NCBI GenBank assembly: GCA_013823135.1
Contig: PNLP01000045.1
Coordinates: 1-55,740 of the forward strand
Length of the DNA stretch: 55,740 nt
DNA from: Planctomycetaceae bacterium
Lineage (GTDB): Bacteria > Planctomycetota > Planctomycetia > Gemmatales > Gemmataceae
Direction: 5' to 3'
The number at the start of each line of letters is the position of its first letter. Position 1 is the first letter of the stretch. Below, piece by piece: positions 32,325-41,034 of this stretch. A program made the translations under genes and the position numbers. The notes under the pieces are model-generated. The model had not been told where the DNA came from, searched no databases, and worked only from the letters and a program-made list of their open reading frames with translations.

Positions 32325-34043
32325 ATGTTTCGCCGTCGTCCGATCCGGAGTTTCGGTGGAGTGGCCGTGCTCTTTCTTGGCGGTTGCACACCTCTGAATG
32401 AGTACGTCCACAATGGGTTCAAGGTCGGGCCGAATTATCAGCAACCCGTCGCAGCGGTCGCACCTGACTGGATCGACGCTGCGGACGTGAGGGTCCGCAA
32501 AGACCCTGATGAACTGAGTCGCTGGTGGACAGTATTTAATGATCCGGTGTTAAATGCGTTGGTCTGCGATGCGTACCGGCAAAACTTGACTCTGCGTGAA
32601 GCGGGATTCCGAGTGCTCCAGGCGCGGGCGCAACTCGGTGTCGCTCGCGGCGAGTTTTTCCCACAGACTCAGGAACTTACAGGCGGCTTCAGCGAACGGA
32701 CTGTCAGCGTTGAAGTGGCCAACCGTTCCGCCACACCGCAGCGTTATTTCGGCACGTTCGGCTACGGCTTCGGGCTGAACTGGGAACTGGATTTCTGGGG
32801 TCGCTTTCGGCGGGCTATCGAATCGGCCGATGCTCATCTCGATGCATCTGTCTCGGAATACGACGATGTGCTGGTCACTTTGCTGGGCGACATCGCTTCG
32901 AACTACGTGCAACTCCGCACCCAGGAACAACAACTGGAATACCTGAAGACCAACGTGAAGTTGCAGCGTGACACGCTGAAAATCGCTCTCGCACAATTCA
33001 AGGGCGGTCAGGTTTCGGAACTGGACCCCGATCAGTCGCAGAGCACGCTGTCCGAAACCGAGTCGCAAGTTCCACAACTGGAAATCGAGATTCGCCAGAC
33101 CACAAACCGCATGTGCGTTCTGTTGGGCATCCCTCCTGAGGATTTGCAGAAGCGGCTCGGGGCGGCTGCCATTCCAACAGCCCCAGCGGATGTCGTTGCC
33201 GGTGCCCCGGCCGACCTACTCCGTCGCCGCCCCGACGTTCGTCGTGCCGAACGCGAAGCCGCGAGCCGGGCTGCACAGATCGGCATTGCCGAGGCAGAGT
33301 TCTACCCGGCGATCTCCGTCGCGGGTTCGATCGGTGCGGGTGCCCAGGAATTCTCCCACCTCTTCGTCTCGAAGGCGATGACGGGGACCATCGGGCCGTC
33401 GTTCCAATGGAACATCCTGAACTACGGCCGCATCTTGAACAACGTCCGGGCACAGGACGCTGCATTCTTGGAGCAAGTCGCGCGGTATCAGCAGACCGTC
33501 TTGAAGGCGAACGCCGAGGTCGAAGACGGACTCGTGACATTCTTGAAGTCGCACCAGCGGGTCAAGGCACTCAACGAAAGCGTGCGTGCGGCAGACAAGG
33601 CCGTGAAGGCGGCCGTGGTGCAATATTCCAACGGGTTGATTAACTACAACCGCGTCGATTTGTTGCAACAGAACCTGGTGAAGCAACAGAACCTTCTTGC
33701 CGAGGCGCAGGGCGAGATCGCACTTGGCTTGATCCGTACGTACAGGGCGATGGGTGGCGGTTGGGAGATTCGCAAGATTGGGTGCGAAGCTCCTGAGGTC
33801 ACGGCGCAGATGCTGCCTCCAGCAATGCCCGTGCTGCCTGGGGTGGGTGCGATGAACAATGGACCCGCGGCGGTCACCCAGGTCGGAGGCGTCGTGCCAG
33901 CGGGGGCAACCACGATGCCCGCCAATCCAGTTGGAACGCTTTCAGCGAAGACCTCCAAGCAAAACGCAACCCCCGCGTTGCCAGTTGACAATAGCGTCCT
34001 CTTCGACAGGATTCTCCGCAGGAAAGCGGGACCCAAGGAATGA
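32325..34043 (+). CDS. NodT/TolC-family outer-membrane efflux lipoprotein
   Basis: 572 residues. The N-terminus (FGGVAVLFLGGCTPL) has a lipoprotein signal with Cys after LGG, then FKVGPNYQQPVAAVAPDW, typical of RND outer-membrane factors. Two coiled helical repeats follow, each with the typical NLTLREAGFRVLQARAQLGV and DLLRRRPDVRRAEREAASRA segments. It would form the trimeric outer-membrane exit duct for the divergent RND pump. ATG 32325 is chosen because it starts the signal peptide; ATG 32235 is in frame but adds 30 residues without signal character. The C-terminal 90 residues are an Ala/Pro/Gln-rich tail not usual for the family. Confidence 0.92.
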   Translation: MFRRRPIRSFGGVAVLFLGGCTPLNEYVHNGFKVGPNYQQPVAAVAPDWIDAADVRVRKDPDELSRWWTVFNDPVLNALVCDAYRQNLTLREAGFRVLQARAQLGVARGEFFPQTQELTGGFSERTVSVEVANRSATPQRYFGTFGYGFGLNWELDFWGRFRRAIESADAHLDASVSEYDDVLVTLLGDIASNYVQLRTQEQQLEYLKTNVKLQRDTLKIALAQFKGGQVSELDPDQSQSTLSETESQVPQLEIEIRQTTNRMCVLLGIPPEDLQKRLGAAAIPTAPADVVAGAPADLLRRRPDVRRAEREAASRAAQIGIAEAEFYPAISVAGSIGAGAQEFSHLFVSKAMTGTIGPSFQWNILNYGRILNNVRAQDAAFLEQVARYQQTVLKANAEVEDGLVTFLKSHQRVKALNESVRAADKAVKAAVVQYSNGLINYNRVDLLQQNLVKQQNLLAEAQGEIALGLIRTYRAMGGGWEIRKIGCEAPEVTAQMLPPAMPVLPGVGAMNNGPAAVTQVGGVVPAGATTMPANPVGTLSAKTSKQNATPALPVDNSVLFDRILRRKAGPKE

Positions 34044-34067
34044 GAACCTGACAACCCGAAAGCCGCA

Positions 34068-34313
34068 GTGAACCTCTACGAAGATCCGCACTTCACCTTT
34101 CGGTTCGCTGACGACCGCCTGATTCCTCGCTTCCGTCTGGAGGGAGTCGAGGTCGGGCGGCGTATCCTCGTCGTGAAGATCGATCCCATCACGAATGCAC
34201 GGCTGGATGTTCTCGCTTCCGTACTCGTGGGGGATGGTGGCTGGGTGGATCTCGACGAGCCGTTGATCGTGAGGGCAGGCGAGGCGTTTATCGCCGTGCC
34301 GCAGTCCTTCTGA
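34068..34313 (+). CDS. Small protein of unknown function
   Basis: 81 residues from a GTG start. The sequence is coherent, with alternating strands and no low complexity: DDRLIPRFRLEGVEVGRRIL, then VVKIDPITNARLDVLAS, and GDGGWVDLDEPLIVRAGEAF. It reads like a small beta-barrel-type domain. It sits 24 bases after the outer-membrane factor gene on the same strand and could be co-transcribed. No Shine-Dalgarno is clear. I take it as real from the codon character but have no function to offer. Confidence 0.5.
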   Translation: MNLYEDPHFTFRFADDRLIPRFRLEGVEVGRRILVVKIDPITNARLDVLASVLVGDGGWVDLDEPLIVRAGEAFIAVPQSF

Positions 34314-34433
34314 TCCGTCCCATCGCGAAGTGACATCCTGTTTCTTGCCATCGTGCAATCCAACTCCTGCAATCACCAACCTATATTGAGCCCTGCGGAA
34401 GTGGTCGGGCACGGGCACCAAGGGGTTCTGGTT

Positions 34434-35219
34434 GTGGCGGATACGCGGCTCAAGGTCGTGACGATCATGAACTACCCGCCGGAACCTCAGTTCCGGCAGA
34501 TGTGCTACGCATTCCTGGATACGGCGATTGCGAACGGTGCGGAGAGTGTTACGGTTCTTTATGAGGACCGCCCGCCCACTATCGCCCTCGAACACCGGCG
34601 AAAGGCCGATATCGAGGTTGTCCCGTGTCGGTCGCACGACGTGGGGCATTCGCACTTCAACCTCCGTTTCAAGCTCGCCAACCTGGCATCGCTCGACTTC
34701 CCCTTCCTGTACCTGGACGCCGACACGCTCATCCTCGACGACCTGAACTACCTGTGGTCACGCCGGCACGCGAAGCCCTGGATTGGGATCGATCACCAGT
34801 GGATTCCGAACGACCGCAGAACCCACCGCTCGCCGTTCCTCAATTCCGGCGTCCAACTCGTCTCGGACCCGTCCTTCTACGACCTCGCCGCGATCCTCGC
34901 GGTGCAGAACTCCGTGGCACCACTCCACCGCGCTGCCGAGTTCACCAAGGACCAAATGTTCGCTTGTCCGGGTGTGGACCAGGCTATTCTCTTCCGCTAC
35001 TTCCGCGAGGTGAACTACGACTACCTTCACCCGGAGATCGGGTCCGCGTGGAACAGTTGTGCGGGGGTGACGGAGGTGACTCACGACGGGATGAAGTGGC
35101 GTGGCCGAACCCGCGGTCTCGCTGAGGACCACGACGTTCACCTGCTTCACTACTGGTCGCCCTTCAAGCCGTGGAATGTTCACTGCCCAATCTACGCGTC
35201 CTACGCAGGGCGTGAGTGA
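34434..35219 (+). CDS. Glycosyltransferase-like protein (GT-A fold)
   Basis: 261 residues. The DxD-type motif is visible in FPFLYLDADTLILDDLNYLW (around residues 97-102), with an N-terminal strand LKVVTIMNYPPEPQFRQMCY and FLNSGVQLVSDPSFYDLAAI further on, plus a His-Tyr-Trp segment LLHYWSPFKPWN at the C-terminus. This resembles GT8-like nucleotide-sugar transferases, which use a metal ion at DxD; donor and acceptor are unknown. GTG 34434 is chosen since AAGGGG lies about seven bases upstream and an earlier start at 34353 has no site; ATG 34468 (MNYPPEP) is the next option. No signal or membrane span is seen. It precedes the short-chain dehydrogenase gene by 72 bp. Confidence 0.8.
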   Translation: MADTRLKVVTIMNYPPEPQFRQMCYAFLDTAIANGAESVTVLYEDRPPTIALEHRRKADIEVVPCRSHDVGHSHFNLRFKLANLASLDFPFLYLDADTLILDDLNYLWSRRHAKPWIGIDHQWIPNDRRTHRSPFLNSGVQLVSDPSFYDLAAILAVQNSVAPLHRAAEFTKDQMFACPGVDQAILFRYFREVNYDYLHPEIGSAWNSCAGVTEVTHDGMKWRGRTRGLAEDHDVHLLHYWSPFKPWNVHCPIYASYAGRE

Positions 35220-35291
35220 TTCAAGCCAATATCTTGATGCGGACTGGCTCAAATTCCTTTCTCTCCAATGACAACCCGCGCAGGAGCTCCG

Positions 35292-36065
35292 ATGTTACCA
35301 GGGATCAAACTGTTCGACCTGACCGGCCGGGTGGCGATCGTCACCGGCGGGTCCAAGGGGCTCGGCCTCGCGATGGCCGCCGGGCTCGCGTCGGCTGGAG
35401 CGGATCTCGCGCTCGTGAGTCGGCACGGAGACGAGGCTATCGCTGCCGCGGAACAGCTCGCGACGGCTTTCGGTCGCCGAGCAATTGGGATTCGCGCAGA
35501 CGTAGCCTCCGAGCCCGACACCGTTGCGATGGCTGATCGCGTCCTGGCCGAGTTCGGTCGGATCGACGTTCTGGTGAACAGCGCTGGCATCAATCGCCGT
35601 GGGGCAATTGACCGACTCACCACTGACGATTTCCGCGAGGTCATGCGGGTGAACGTTGAGGGGACCTGGCTTGCCACCCGAGCAGTCGTGCCGCACATGA
35701 AGGAGCGGAAAGCCGGGCGGATCATCAATCTGTCGAGCGCCCTCGGAATGGTCGGGCTGGCGGACCGGACACCTTATTGCACGAGCAAGGGTGCAGTCGT
35801 CCAGATGACGCGAGCTTTGGCCATCGAACTGGCCCCGTTCAACATCACCGCGAACGCAATCCTGCCCGGACCGTTCTTGACCGAGATGAACCTCTCGGTC
35901 AAGGACGATCCGCAGTTCATCCAGTTTATCGTCGGAGCCACGGCCCTCGGCCGGTGGGGTGAGTTGCAAGAAATCCAGGGGTCCGCGATTTACCTGGCGA
36001 GCGATGCGTCGAGTTACACGACAGGCACTATGCTCGCTGTGGACGGAGGTTGGACGGCACGGTAA
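35292..36065 (+). CDS. Short-chain dehydrogenase/reductase
   Basis: 257 residues, classical SDR length. NAD(P)-binding TGGSKGLGLAM near the N-terminus, NSAGINRRG as the NNAG-type motif, catalytic Ser in IINLSSALGMVGL and the YxxxK pair in TPYCTSKGAVV are all intact. Ending ASSYTTGTMLAVDGGW is typical. Sequence resembles gluconate 5-dehydrogenase / 2-deoxy-D-gluconate dehydrogenase types, so a sugar-acid substrate is plausible, but I cannot fix it. ATG 35292 has CAGGAG six bases upstream and starts the conserved fold; an ATG at 35268 is possible. It converges on gltB, with a strong hairpin between. Confidence 0.93.
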   Translation: MLPGIKLFDLTGRVAIVTGGSKGLGLAMAAGLASAGADLALVSRHGDEAIAAAEQLATAFGRRAIGIRADVASEPDTVAMADRVLAEFGRIDVLVNSAGINRRGAIDRLTTDDFREVMRVNVEGTWLATRAVVPHMKERKAGRIINLSSALGMVGLADRTPYCTSKGAVVQMTRALAIELAPFNITANAILPGPFLTEMNLSVKDDPQFIQFIVGATALGRWGELQEIQGSAIYLASDASSYTTGTMLAVDGGWTAR

Positions 36066-36088
36066 CGATTGGCCATCCCAAACGCTTG

Positions 36089-36112
36089 CAGGCGGTGGTA
36101 TGCCACCGCCTG
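36089..36112. terminator. Bidirectional hairpin between SDR gene and gltB
   Basis: CAGGCGGTGG-TATG-CCACCGCCTG, a perfect 10-bp stem with a 4-base loop between two convergent stops. Probably a shared terminator, though T-runs are absent. Confidence 0.6.
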
Positions 36113-36137
36113 TGCTTCAATCACGTCGAATCAACTG

Positions 36138-39100
36138 TCAGCCCGCGTTGGTGCCCGCAGTCTTGAGGTCTTCCATCGCGCGGGCCACGGCCAGCGGCAG
36201 CACCTTCCGCAACCGGCGACCTCGGCGAACGTCGGCCCAGTTCGTCAGGATGTGTTCCGCCTGGCGGCTGCCGGTGCGAGCGAAGTACTGGTGGATGAGT
36301 GGATGCATCCACTCGTAATCGACGTGTGAGCAGTCGATCACGGTGACGCTCTTGCCGTGCACCTTCGCGGGCACCTCGGTGAGCGGGTCGAAGATGAACA
36401 GCTCGCCGCCAGTCATGCCAGAACCGATCTCGTTCTCGACCGGCCCCAGAATCAGCACGCGGCCACGGGTCATGTACTCGCAAGCGTACTTGCCGGCGGC
36501 CTCGGCCACGATCGTCGCGCCCGAGTTGCGGATGCCGAGGCGGTGCCCTGCCCGGCCGCCGATGAACACGGTGCCGCCGGTCGCGCCGTAGCCCACGTTG
36601 TTCCCGGCCACGCTCTGGATCTCGCCGCCGTAGTCGCTGGCGGTGTAGTCGAGCGTGACGATCGCGGTGCCGCCCGAGATTCCCTTCGCAACCCCGTCCT
36701 GGGCGAAGCCGCGCAGTTCCAGGTCGAGGCCGTGGATGCACCACGCCGCGAAGCTCTGCCCGGCCTCGCCGTCGAGCCGGACCTTGATCTTCTTCTGGTT
36801 CGGCATCCCCTCGCGGCCGTAGAGGCGGGCGATCATGCCGGCCACGGTTGCGCCGACCGAGCGGTCCGAGTTCTTCACGCGGAACACGAGGTCGGCGTTC
36901 TGGGCCGTGTCGATGGCGTCGTGCGCGGCCGCCAGGATCTTGTTGTTCAGCGTGAACGAGTCGCCGCCGCACACGCCGGCCGGGAAGTTCTCCTGCGGGA
37001 ACGTCGTGTCGAGTTTGGACAGCGCCATGTCGGGCTGGATGAACTTCGACAGGTCGAGCAGTGCCGCCCGCGTGTGCTTCGGCTTCAGGTCGGTCCGTGG
37101 CACGAGCAGGTCGCTGCGGCCGGTGAGCTCCGACAGGTTTGCGAAGCCCATCTGGGCGAGCAGCGAACGAACCTCCTCGGCGACCGCGACGAGGTACGCC
37201 TTGGTGTGCTCCGGGTGGCCCTTGAAGATCTCCGGGCTGCCGGTGATCCCGGTCGGGCAGTTCGGGATGTGGCAACTCTTGCACACGATGCACCCGACCG
37301 ACACCATGAGCCCCTGCCCGAAACTGAACTCGTCGGCGCCAAACAGGGCGTACTTGATCACGTCGTGACCGTTCTTGATGCCGCCGCCGACGCGGAGCTT
37401 CACGGCCTTCCGCAGCCCGTTGACGACGAGCGCCTGGTGGGCTTCCGCCAGCCCCATCTCACTCGGCAGCCCGCAGTGCTCCTTGCTCGACACCATCGCG
37501 GCGCCGGTGCCGCCGTCGATGCCGTCGATCTCGATGATGTCGGCGCCGGCCTTCGCCACACCCACGGCGATGGTGCCAATGTTCTCGACCGCCACGAGCT
37601 TCACCGACACCGGCACGCCGGGCTTGGCGGCCTTCAAGTCGTAGATGAGCTGCGCCAGGTCCTCGATGGAGTAGATGTCGTGGTGCGGCGGCGGCGAGAT
37701 CAGGTCGGTGCCCGGCTTGGCGAACCGGATCTCGGCGATCTCCGTCGTCACCTTGCGGCCCATGAGCTGGCCGCCCTCGCCGGGCTTCGCGCCCTGCGCC
37801 ATCTTGATCGACAGCTCGTCGGCGTTGACGAGGTACTCCGCGTCCACACCGAACCGCCCGCTCGCCACTTGTCGGATGCGACTGCGGAAGCGGCTCTTGT
37901 CGAGCTTGCCTCCGAGGCAGTAGATCTCCGGGTGCGCCTCGCGCTGCGCCCGTACCTTCTCCCAGAACGCGCCCCAAGCCCGCTCGGGCATGTCGTTGCG
38001 CCAGCGGGCCTCGCCGCCCTCGCCGCCGTTGCTGAGCGTGTCGAGTTCGTTGACCGCAGCGGCGATGGTCATGTGCGACGCGCCCGTGAGGGCCCCGTGG
38101 CTCATGGCCGCGCCGCGGAAGCAGTTGCGGATGATGTCGAGGGCGGGTTGCGCGGCCTCCAGCGACTTCGCCGCGGACGCCTTCTGAACGTGGAACAGGT
38201 CCCGCAGCACGGTCGGCACGCGGGTGTTCACCATGTCCGAGAACTTAACGAACTTCTCGCCGACGCGGCCGGTGGCCGCTTCGTCGTTCTCGGCCGGCGG
38301 CGCGGTGTACGCCATCTCCCCGCCGCCCTGCTCCGGCTCCGGGTGCGCCTCCTTCACGGCGTCGCGGAGGGCCATGCGCACCTTCGCGTTGAACGCCATG
38401 TAATCGCGGTTGCGGCCCAGCACCGTCATCTTCTCGGCCTGCTGCAGCCGCCACTGGTCGTCCTCGATCAGTTCCGCGAACCCGATGCCGCCGAGGCGGC
38501 TCGGGAAGTCACCGAGGAACTCCATGATTTCCGGGCCGAAGCCCACGGCCTCGAACAGCATCGCGCCGCGGTAGCCCTCGATTGTCGTGATCCCCATCTT
38601 GGAGATCACTTTCTTGATCGTGTCCTCGAGCGCCGCGAACAGGTTCTCGAGTGCCTCGCGGGGTTCGAGCCGCAACTCGTTCTTCGAGTCCGGGTCCTTG
38701 AAGACGAGGCCGTCCTTGACGAGTCGCAGCATCAGGTACGGGTGAATCGCGTCGGCCCCGAACGCCACCAGGCAGCAAACGTCGTGGCCTTCCTGAATGT
38801 CACCGGCCTGCACGATGAGGCTGCACTGGTCGCGCAAACCCTGCTTGCACAGGTATTGGTGAACGGCACCTTGCGCCAGCAGCGACGGGATCGGGAAGAT
38901 GCCCCGCTTGCACGATTCCTTGTCGGAGATGCACAGGACGTGGTAGCCGTCGTGAACGGCCTTCTCGGCCGCGCTCTGCAGCCCGACGAGGGCCGCACGC
39001 AGGGCGTCGGTGCCGCCCGAGAGCGGGAACGTCGCGTCGAGCAGTTTGAAGCCGAGCACCTCGTTCTGGCGGATCTCCTCGATGATCGCGTCGGACACCA

Positions 39101-40853
39101 CCGGCGAGGGCAGTTCCATCTGCTTCACGGGCAGCTCGTCGCCGGCCCCCTTCCCCGCGCTCGACTTCGGCCCGCGGCCGAGGTACGTAGCCAGCGACAT
39201 CGCCCCGCCCTCGCGGTACGGGTCGATCGGCGGGTTCGTGACTTCCGCGAACGTCTGCTGGAGGTACTTGAACAGCGTCGGGTGGTGCGCCGAGAACACC
39301 GTCAGCACGCGGTCGTGGCCCATCGACGACAGCGGCTCCTTCTTGAGCTTCGCCATCTCCTTGACGAACACGGCGCGGTCGAAGTCCCACCCGGCAGCTT
39401 GCAACAGGTGGTCGAGCGACCAGTTGCGGTCCGCCAGCGCTGCGCCGACGATGTCGTCGGTCTGGCGGGTGTAGTCGAAGCCCTCGGGGATGACGATCTG
39501 GCGTCGGTTCAGTTCGTGAGCGTCGCCGAGTTCGGCCTTCGTCTCGGCAACCACGCGGGCCATGATCTGGTAGCTGTCGAGTCGCTCGCCCGACTGCGTG
39601 TCAAACGCGATCATCTGCCCCGGCTGGAGCTGGCCGCTCGCCACGATCGTGGTGTTGTCCAGGCCGAACACGCCGGACTCGCTGCCGATGTACAGCCAGC
39701 CGCGCTTGTCGGAACACCAGCGCACGGGCCGCAGGCCCATGCGGTCCACCAGCCCGACGAGCGTGCGGCCGTCAGTGCCGATGATGCCGGCCGGTCCGTC
39801 CCACGCGGCGAGGCTGCCGAACGTGCGGCGGTAGTAGGTGAACAGGTCGAACGCTTCTTGACCCCAGATGTCCGCCTCGGTGTCCCAAACGGGCGGGAGG
39901 CTGAACCGCAGCGCACGGAGCAGGCTCCAGTTCTGCTCCAGCATCAGGTATTCGAGCCACTCGTCGAGGCTCGCGGAGTCGGACATCTTCGGCGTGAGCA
40001 GTTCGCCACCGGGGAGTGGTGGGTTCAGACCGCGAGCGAACGCCGACACCGCGTTCCGCGTCGTGCGGATGGTGTTGATCTCGCCGTTGTGGCACGTCAT
40101 CCGGAACGGCTGCGCGAGCGACCAGTTCGGAAACGTGTTCGTGCTGTACCGGCGGTGGAAGATGGCGATGCCGGTCTCGAACGCGGGGTTCGACAGGTCC
40201 GCGTAGTAGTCGGCGAGTTGCGGGCTGGTGAGCAGCCCCTTGTAGCTGACGAGCTGGCACGACAGCGACGGCACATACGCCGCTAAGCCCAGTGCCTTGA
40301 ACCGCTCACGGAGTTCCAGCCGGCGCAGGTACAACCATCGCTCCGTCTCGACGGGGTCGCCGGTGACGTGCAGCAGCACTTGCTCGATCGCGGCCGGGCG
40401 AACGGATTTCGCACGTTCGGGCAGCGCATCCTCGTTCGTGGGGATGGTGCGGAAGCCCAGGAACTGAACTGGGCCGCCGCTGAGTGCGGTGCGGATCAGC
40501 GCGCGGGCCTGCTCCTGGCGAGCCGCGTCGTTCTCGGAAAGGAACAGCACGCCGACGGCGAGTTTGTCCTCGGGTTTGAGGTGGCGGGCACCGTCGAACT
40601 TGAGCCGCTTGGCTTCTTCTTTCAGGAAGCTGTGAGGAATGACGGTCGTGATGCCGGCTCCGTCGCCGGCTGCACCGCAGACGCCGCCGCGGTGTTCCAT
40701 GGCTTTGAGCGCGGTGACGGCTTTCCGGAGCACCTCGGACGAGGGTTTCCCGTGAAGGGAGGCGACGCCGCCGATGCCGCAGGCGTCGTGCCCAACTTCG
40801 TCTGTGTACAGGAGTTCGCCGCTCCGGACCCGTTCCAAGCCCATCCCGTTCAC
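36138..40853 (-). CDS. gltB: Glutamate synthase, large (alpha) subunit
   Basis: 1571 residues. It transfers the amide group of glutamine to 2-oxoglutarate, giving two glutamates. The N-terminal class II amidotransferase begins with its nucleophilic Cys in GHDACGIGGVA (residue 25, after a short propeptide). The central and FMN-binding parts carry the 3Fe-4S site CIVCKSCHIPNCPTG, and the C-terminal GXGXG beta-helix includes GGRAGHRLGIRNSGATIV. GTG 40853 is chosen because GGAGGA lies seven bases upstream; an in-frame GTG two codons earlier is too close. No small subunit gltD or other nitrogen gene is next to it. Cytoplasmic. Confidence 0.98.
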   Translation of the reverse strand: MNGMGLERVRSGELLYTDEVGHDACGIGGVASLHGKPSSEVLRKAVTALKAMEHRGGVCGAAGDGAGITTVIPHSFLKEEAKRLKFDGARHLKPEDKLAVGVLFLSENDAARQEQARALIRTALSGGPVQFLGFRTIPTNEDALPERAKSVRPAAIEQVLLHVTGDPVETERWLYLRRLELRERFKALGLAAYVPSLSCQLVSYKGLLTSPQLADYYADLSNPAFETGIAIFHRRYSTNTFPNWSLAQPFRMTCHNGEINTIRTTRNAVSAFARGLNPPLPGGELLTPKMSDSASLDEWLEYLMLEQNWSLLRALRFSLPPVWDTEADIWGQEAFDLFTYYRRTFGSLAAWDGPAGIIGTDGRTLVGLVDRMGLRPVRWCSDKRGWLYIGSESGVFGLDNTTIVASGQLQPGQMIAFDTQSGERLDSYQIMARVVAETKAELGDAHELNRRQIVIPEGFDYTRQTDDIVGAALADRNWSLDHLLQAAGWDFDRAVFVKEMAKLKKEPLSSMGHDRVLTVFSAHHPTLFKYLQQTFAEVTNPPIDPYREGGAMSLATYLGRGPKSSAGKGAGDELPVKQMELPSPVVSDAIIEEIRQNEVLGFKLLDATFPLSGGTDALRAALVGLQSAAEKAVHDGYHVLCISDKESCKRGIFPIPSLLAQGAVHQYLCKQGLRDQCSLIVQAGDIQEGHDVCCLVAFGADAIHPYLMLRLVKDGLVFKDPDSKNELRLEPREALENLFAALEDTIKKVISKMGITTIEGYRGAMLFEAVGFGPEIMEFLGDFPSRLGGIGFAELIEDDQWRLQQAEKMTVLGRNRDYMAFNAKVRMALRDAVKEAHPEPEQGGGEMAYTAPPAENDEAATGRVGEKFVKFSDMVNTRVPTVLRDLFHVQKASAAKSLEAAQPALDIIRNCFRGAAMSHGALTGASHMTIAAAVNELDTLSNGGEGGEARWRNDMPERAWGAFWEKVRAQREAHPEIYCLGGKLDKSRFRSRIRQVASGRFGVDAEYLVNADELSIKMAQGAKPGEGGQLMGRKVTTEIAEIRFAKPGTDLISPPPHHDIYSIEDLAQLIYDLKAAKPGVPVSVKLVAVENIGTIAVGVAKAGADIIEIDGIDGGTGAAMVSSKEHCGLPSEMGLAEAHQALVVNGLRKAVKLRVGGGIKNGHDVIKYALFGADEFSFGQGLMVSVGCIVCKSCHIPNCPTGITGSPEIFKGHPEHTKAYLVAVAEEVRSLLAQMGFANLSELTGRSDLLVPRTDLKPKHTRAALLDLSKFIQPDMALSKLDTTFPQENFPAGVCGGDSFTLNNKILAAAHDAIDTAQNADLVFRVKNSDRSVGATVAGMIARLYGREGMPNQKKIKVRLDGEAGQSFAAWCIHGLDLELRGFAQDGVAKGISGGTAIVTLDYTASDYGGEIQSVAGNNVGYGATGGTVFIGGRAGHRLGIRNSGATIVAEAAGKYACEYMTRGRVLILGPVENEIGSGMTGGELFIFDPLTEVPAKVHGKSVTVIDCSHVDYEWMHPLIHQYFARTGSRQAEHILTNWADVRRGRRLRKVLPLAVARAMEDLKTAGTNAG

Positions 40854-40955
40854 CGGCACTTCCTCCGCAAGTGGTTATGGCGATTCGTGCATTTATCTCG
40901 ACTGCGAAAATTCTAACGAAACCGAGTAGGTCTGACAGGGGGAATCTCATGTCTT

Positions 40956-41031
40956 GGCGAGCGGGGGACGTCAGTCCCCTGGTTCTTTTCAATTGCTCAC
41001 ACACTGGGGGGACTGACGTCCCCCGCTCGCC
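40956..41031. repeat. REPIN-like palindrome with GGCGAGC/GCTCGCC ends (element H)
   Basis: Arms 40956-40979 and 41008-41031 are exact 24-base reverse complements. Each arm can fold alone as GGGGAC-GTCA-GTCCCC. It lies in the spacer between gltB and the LRR gene, ends four bases before the LRR stop codon, and precedes the gltB start by about 100 bases. Confidence 0.85.
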
Positions 41032-41034
41032 GAG

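Noticed and set aside
36357..40286. 1309-codon open frame on the plus strand
   Set aside because: It lies wholly opposite gltB, is very rich in Arg, His, Val and Leu, and has no motif; a typical antisense shadow in high-GC DNA.
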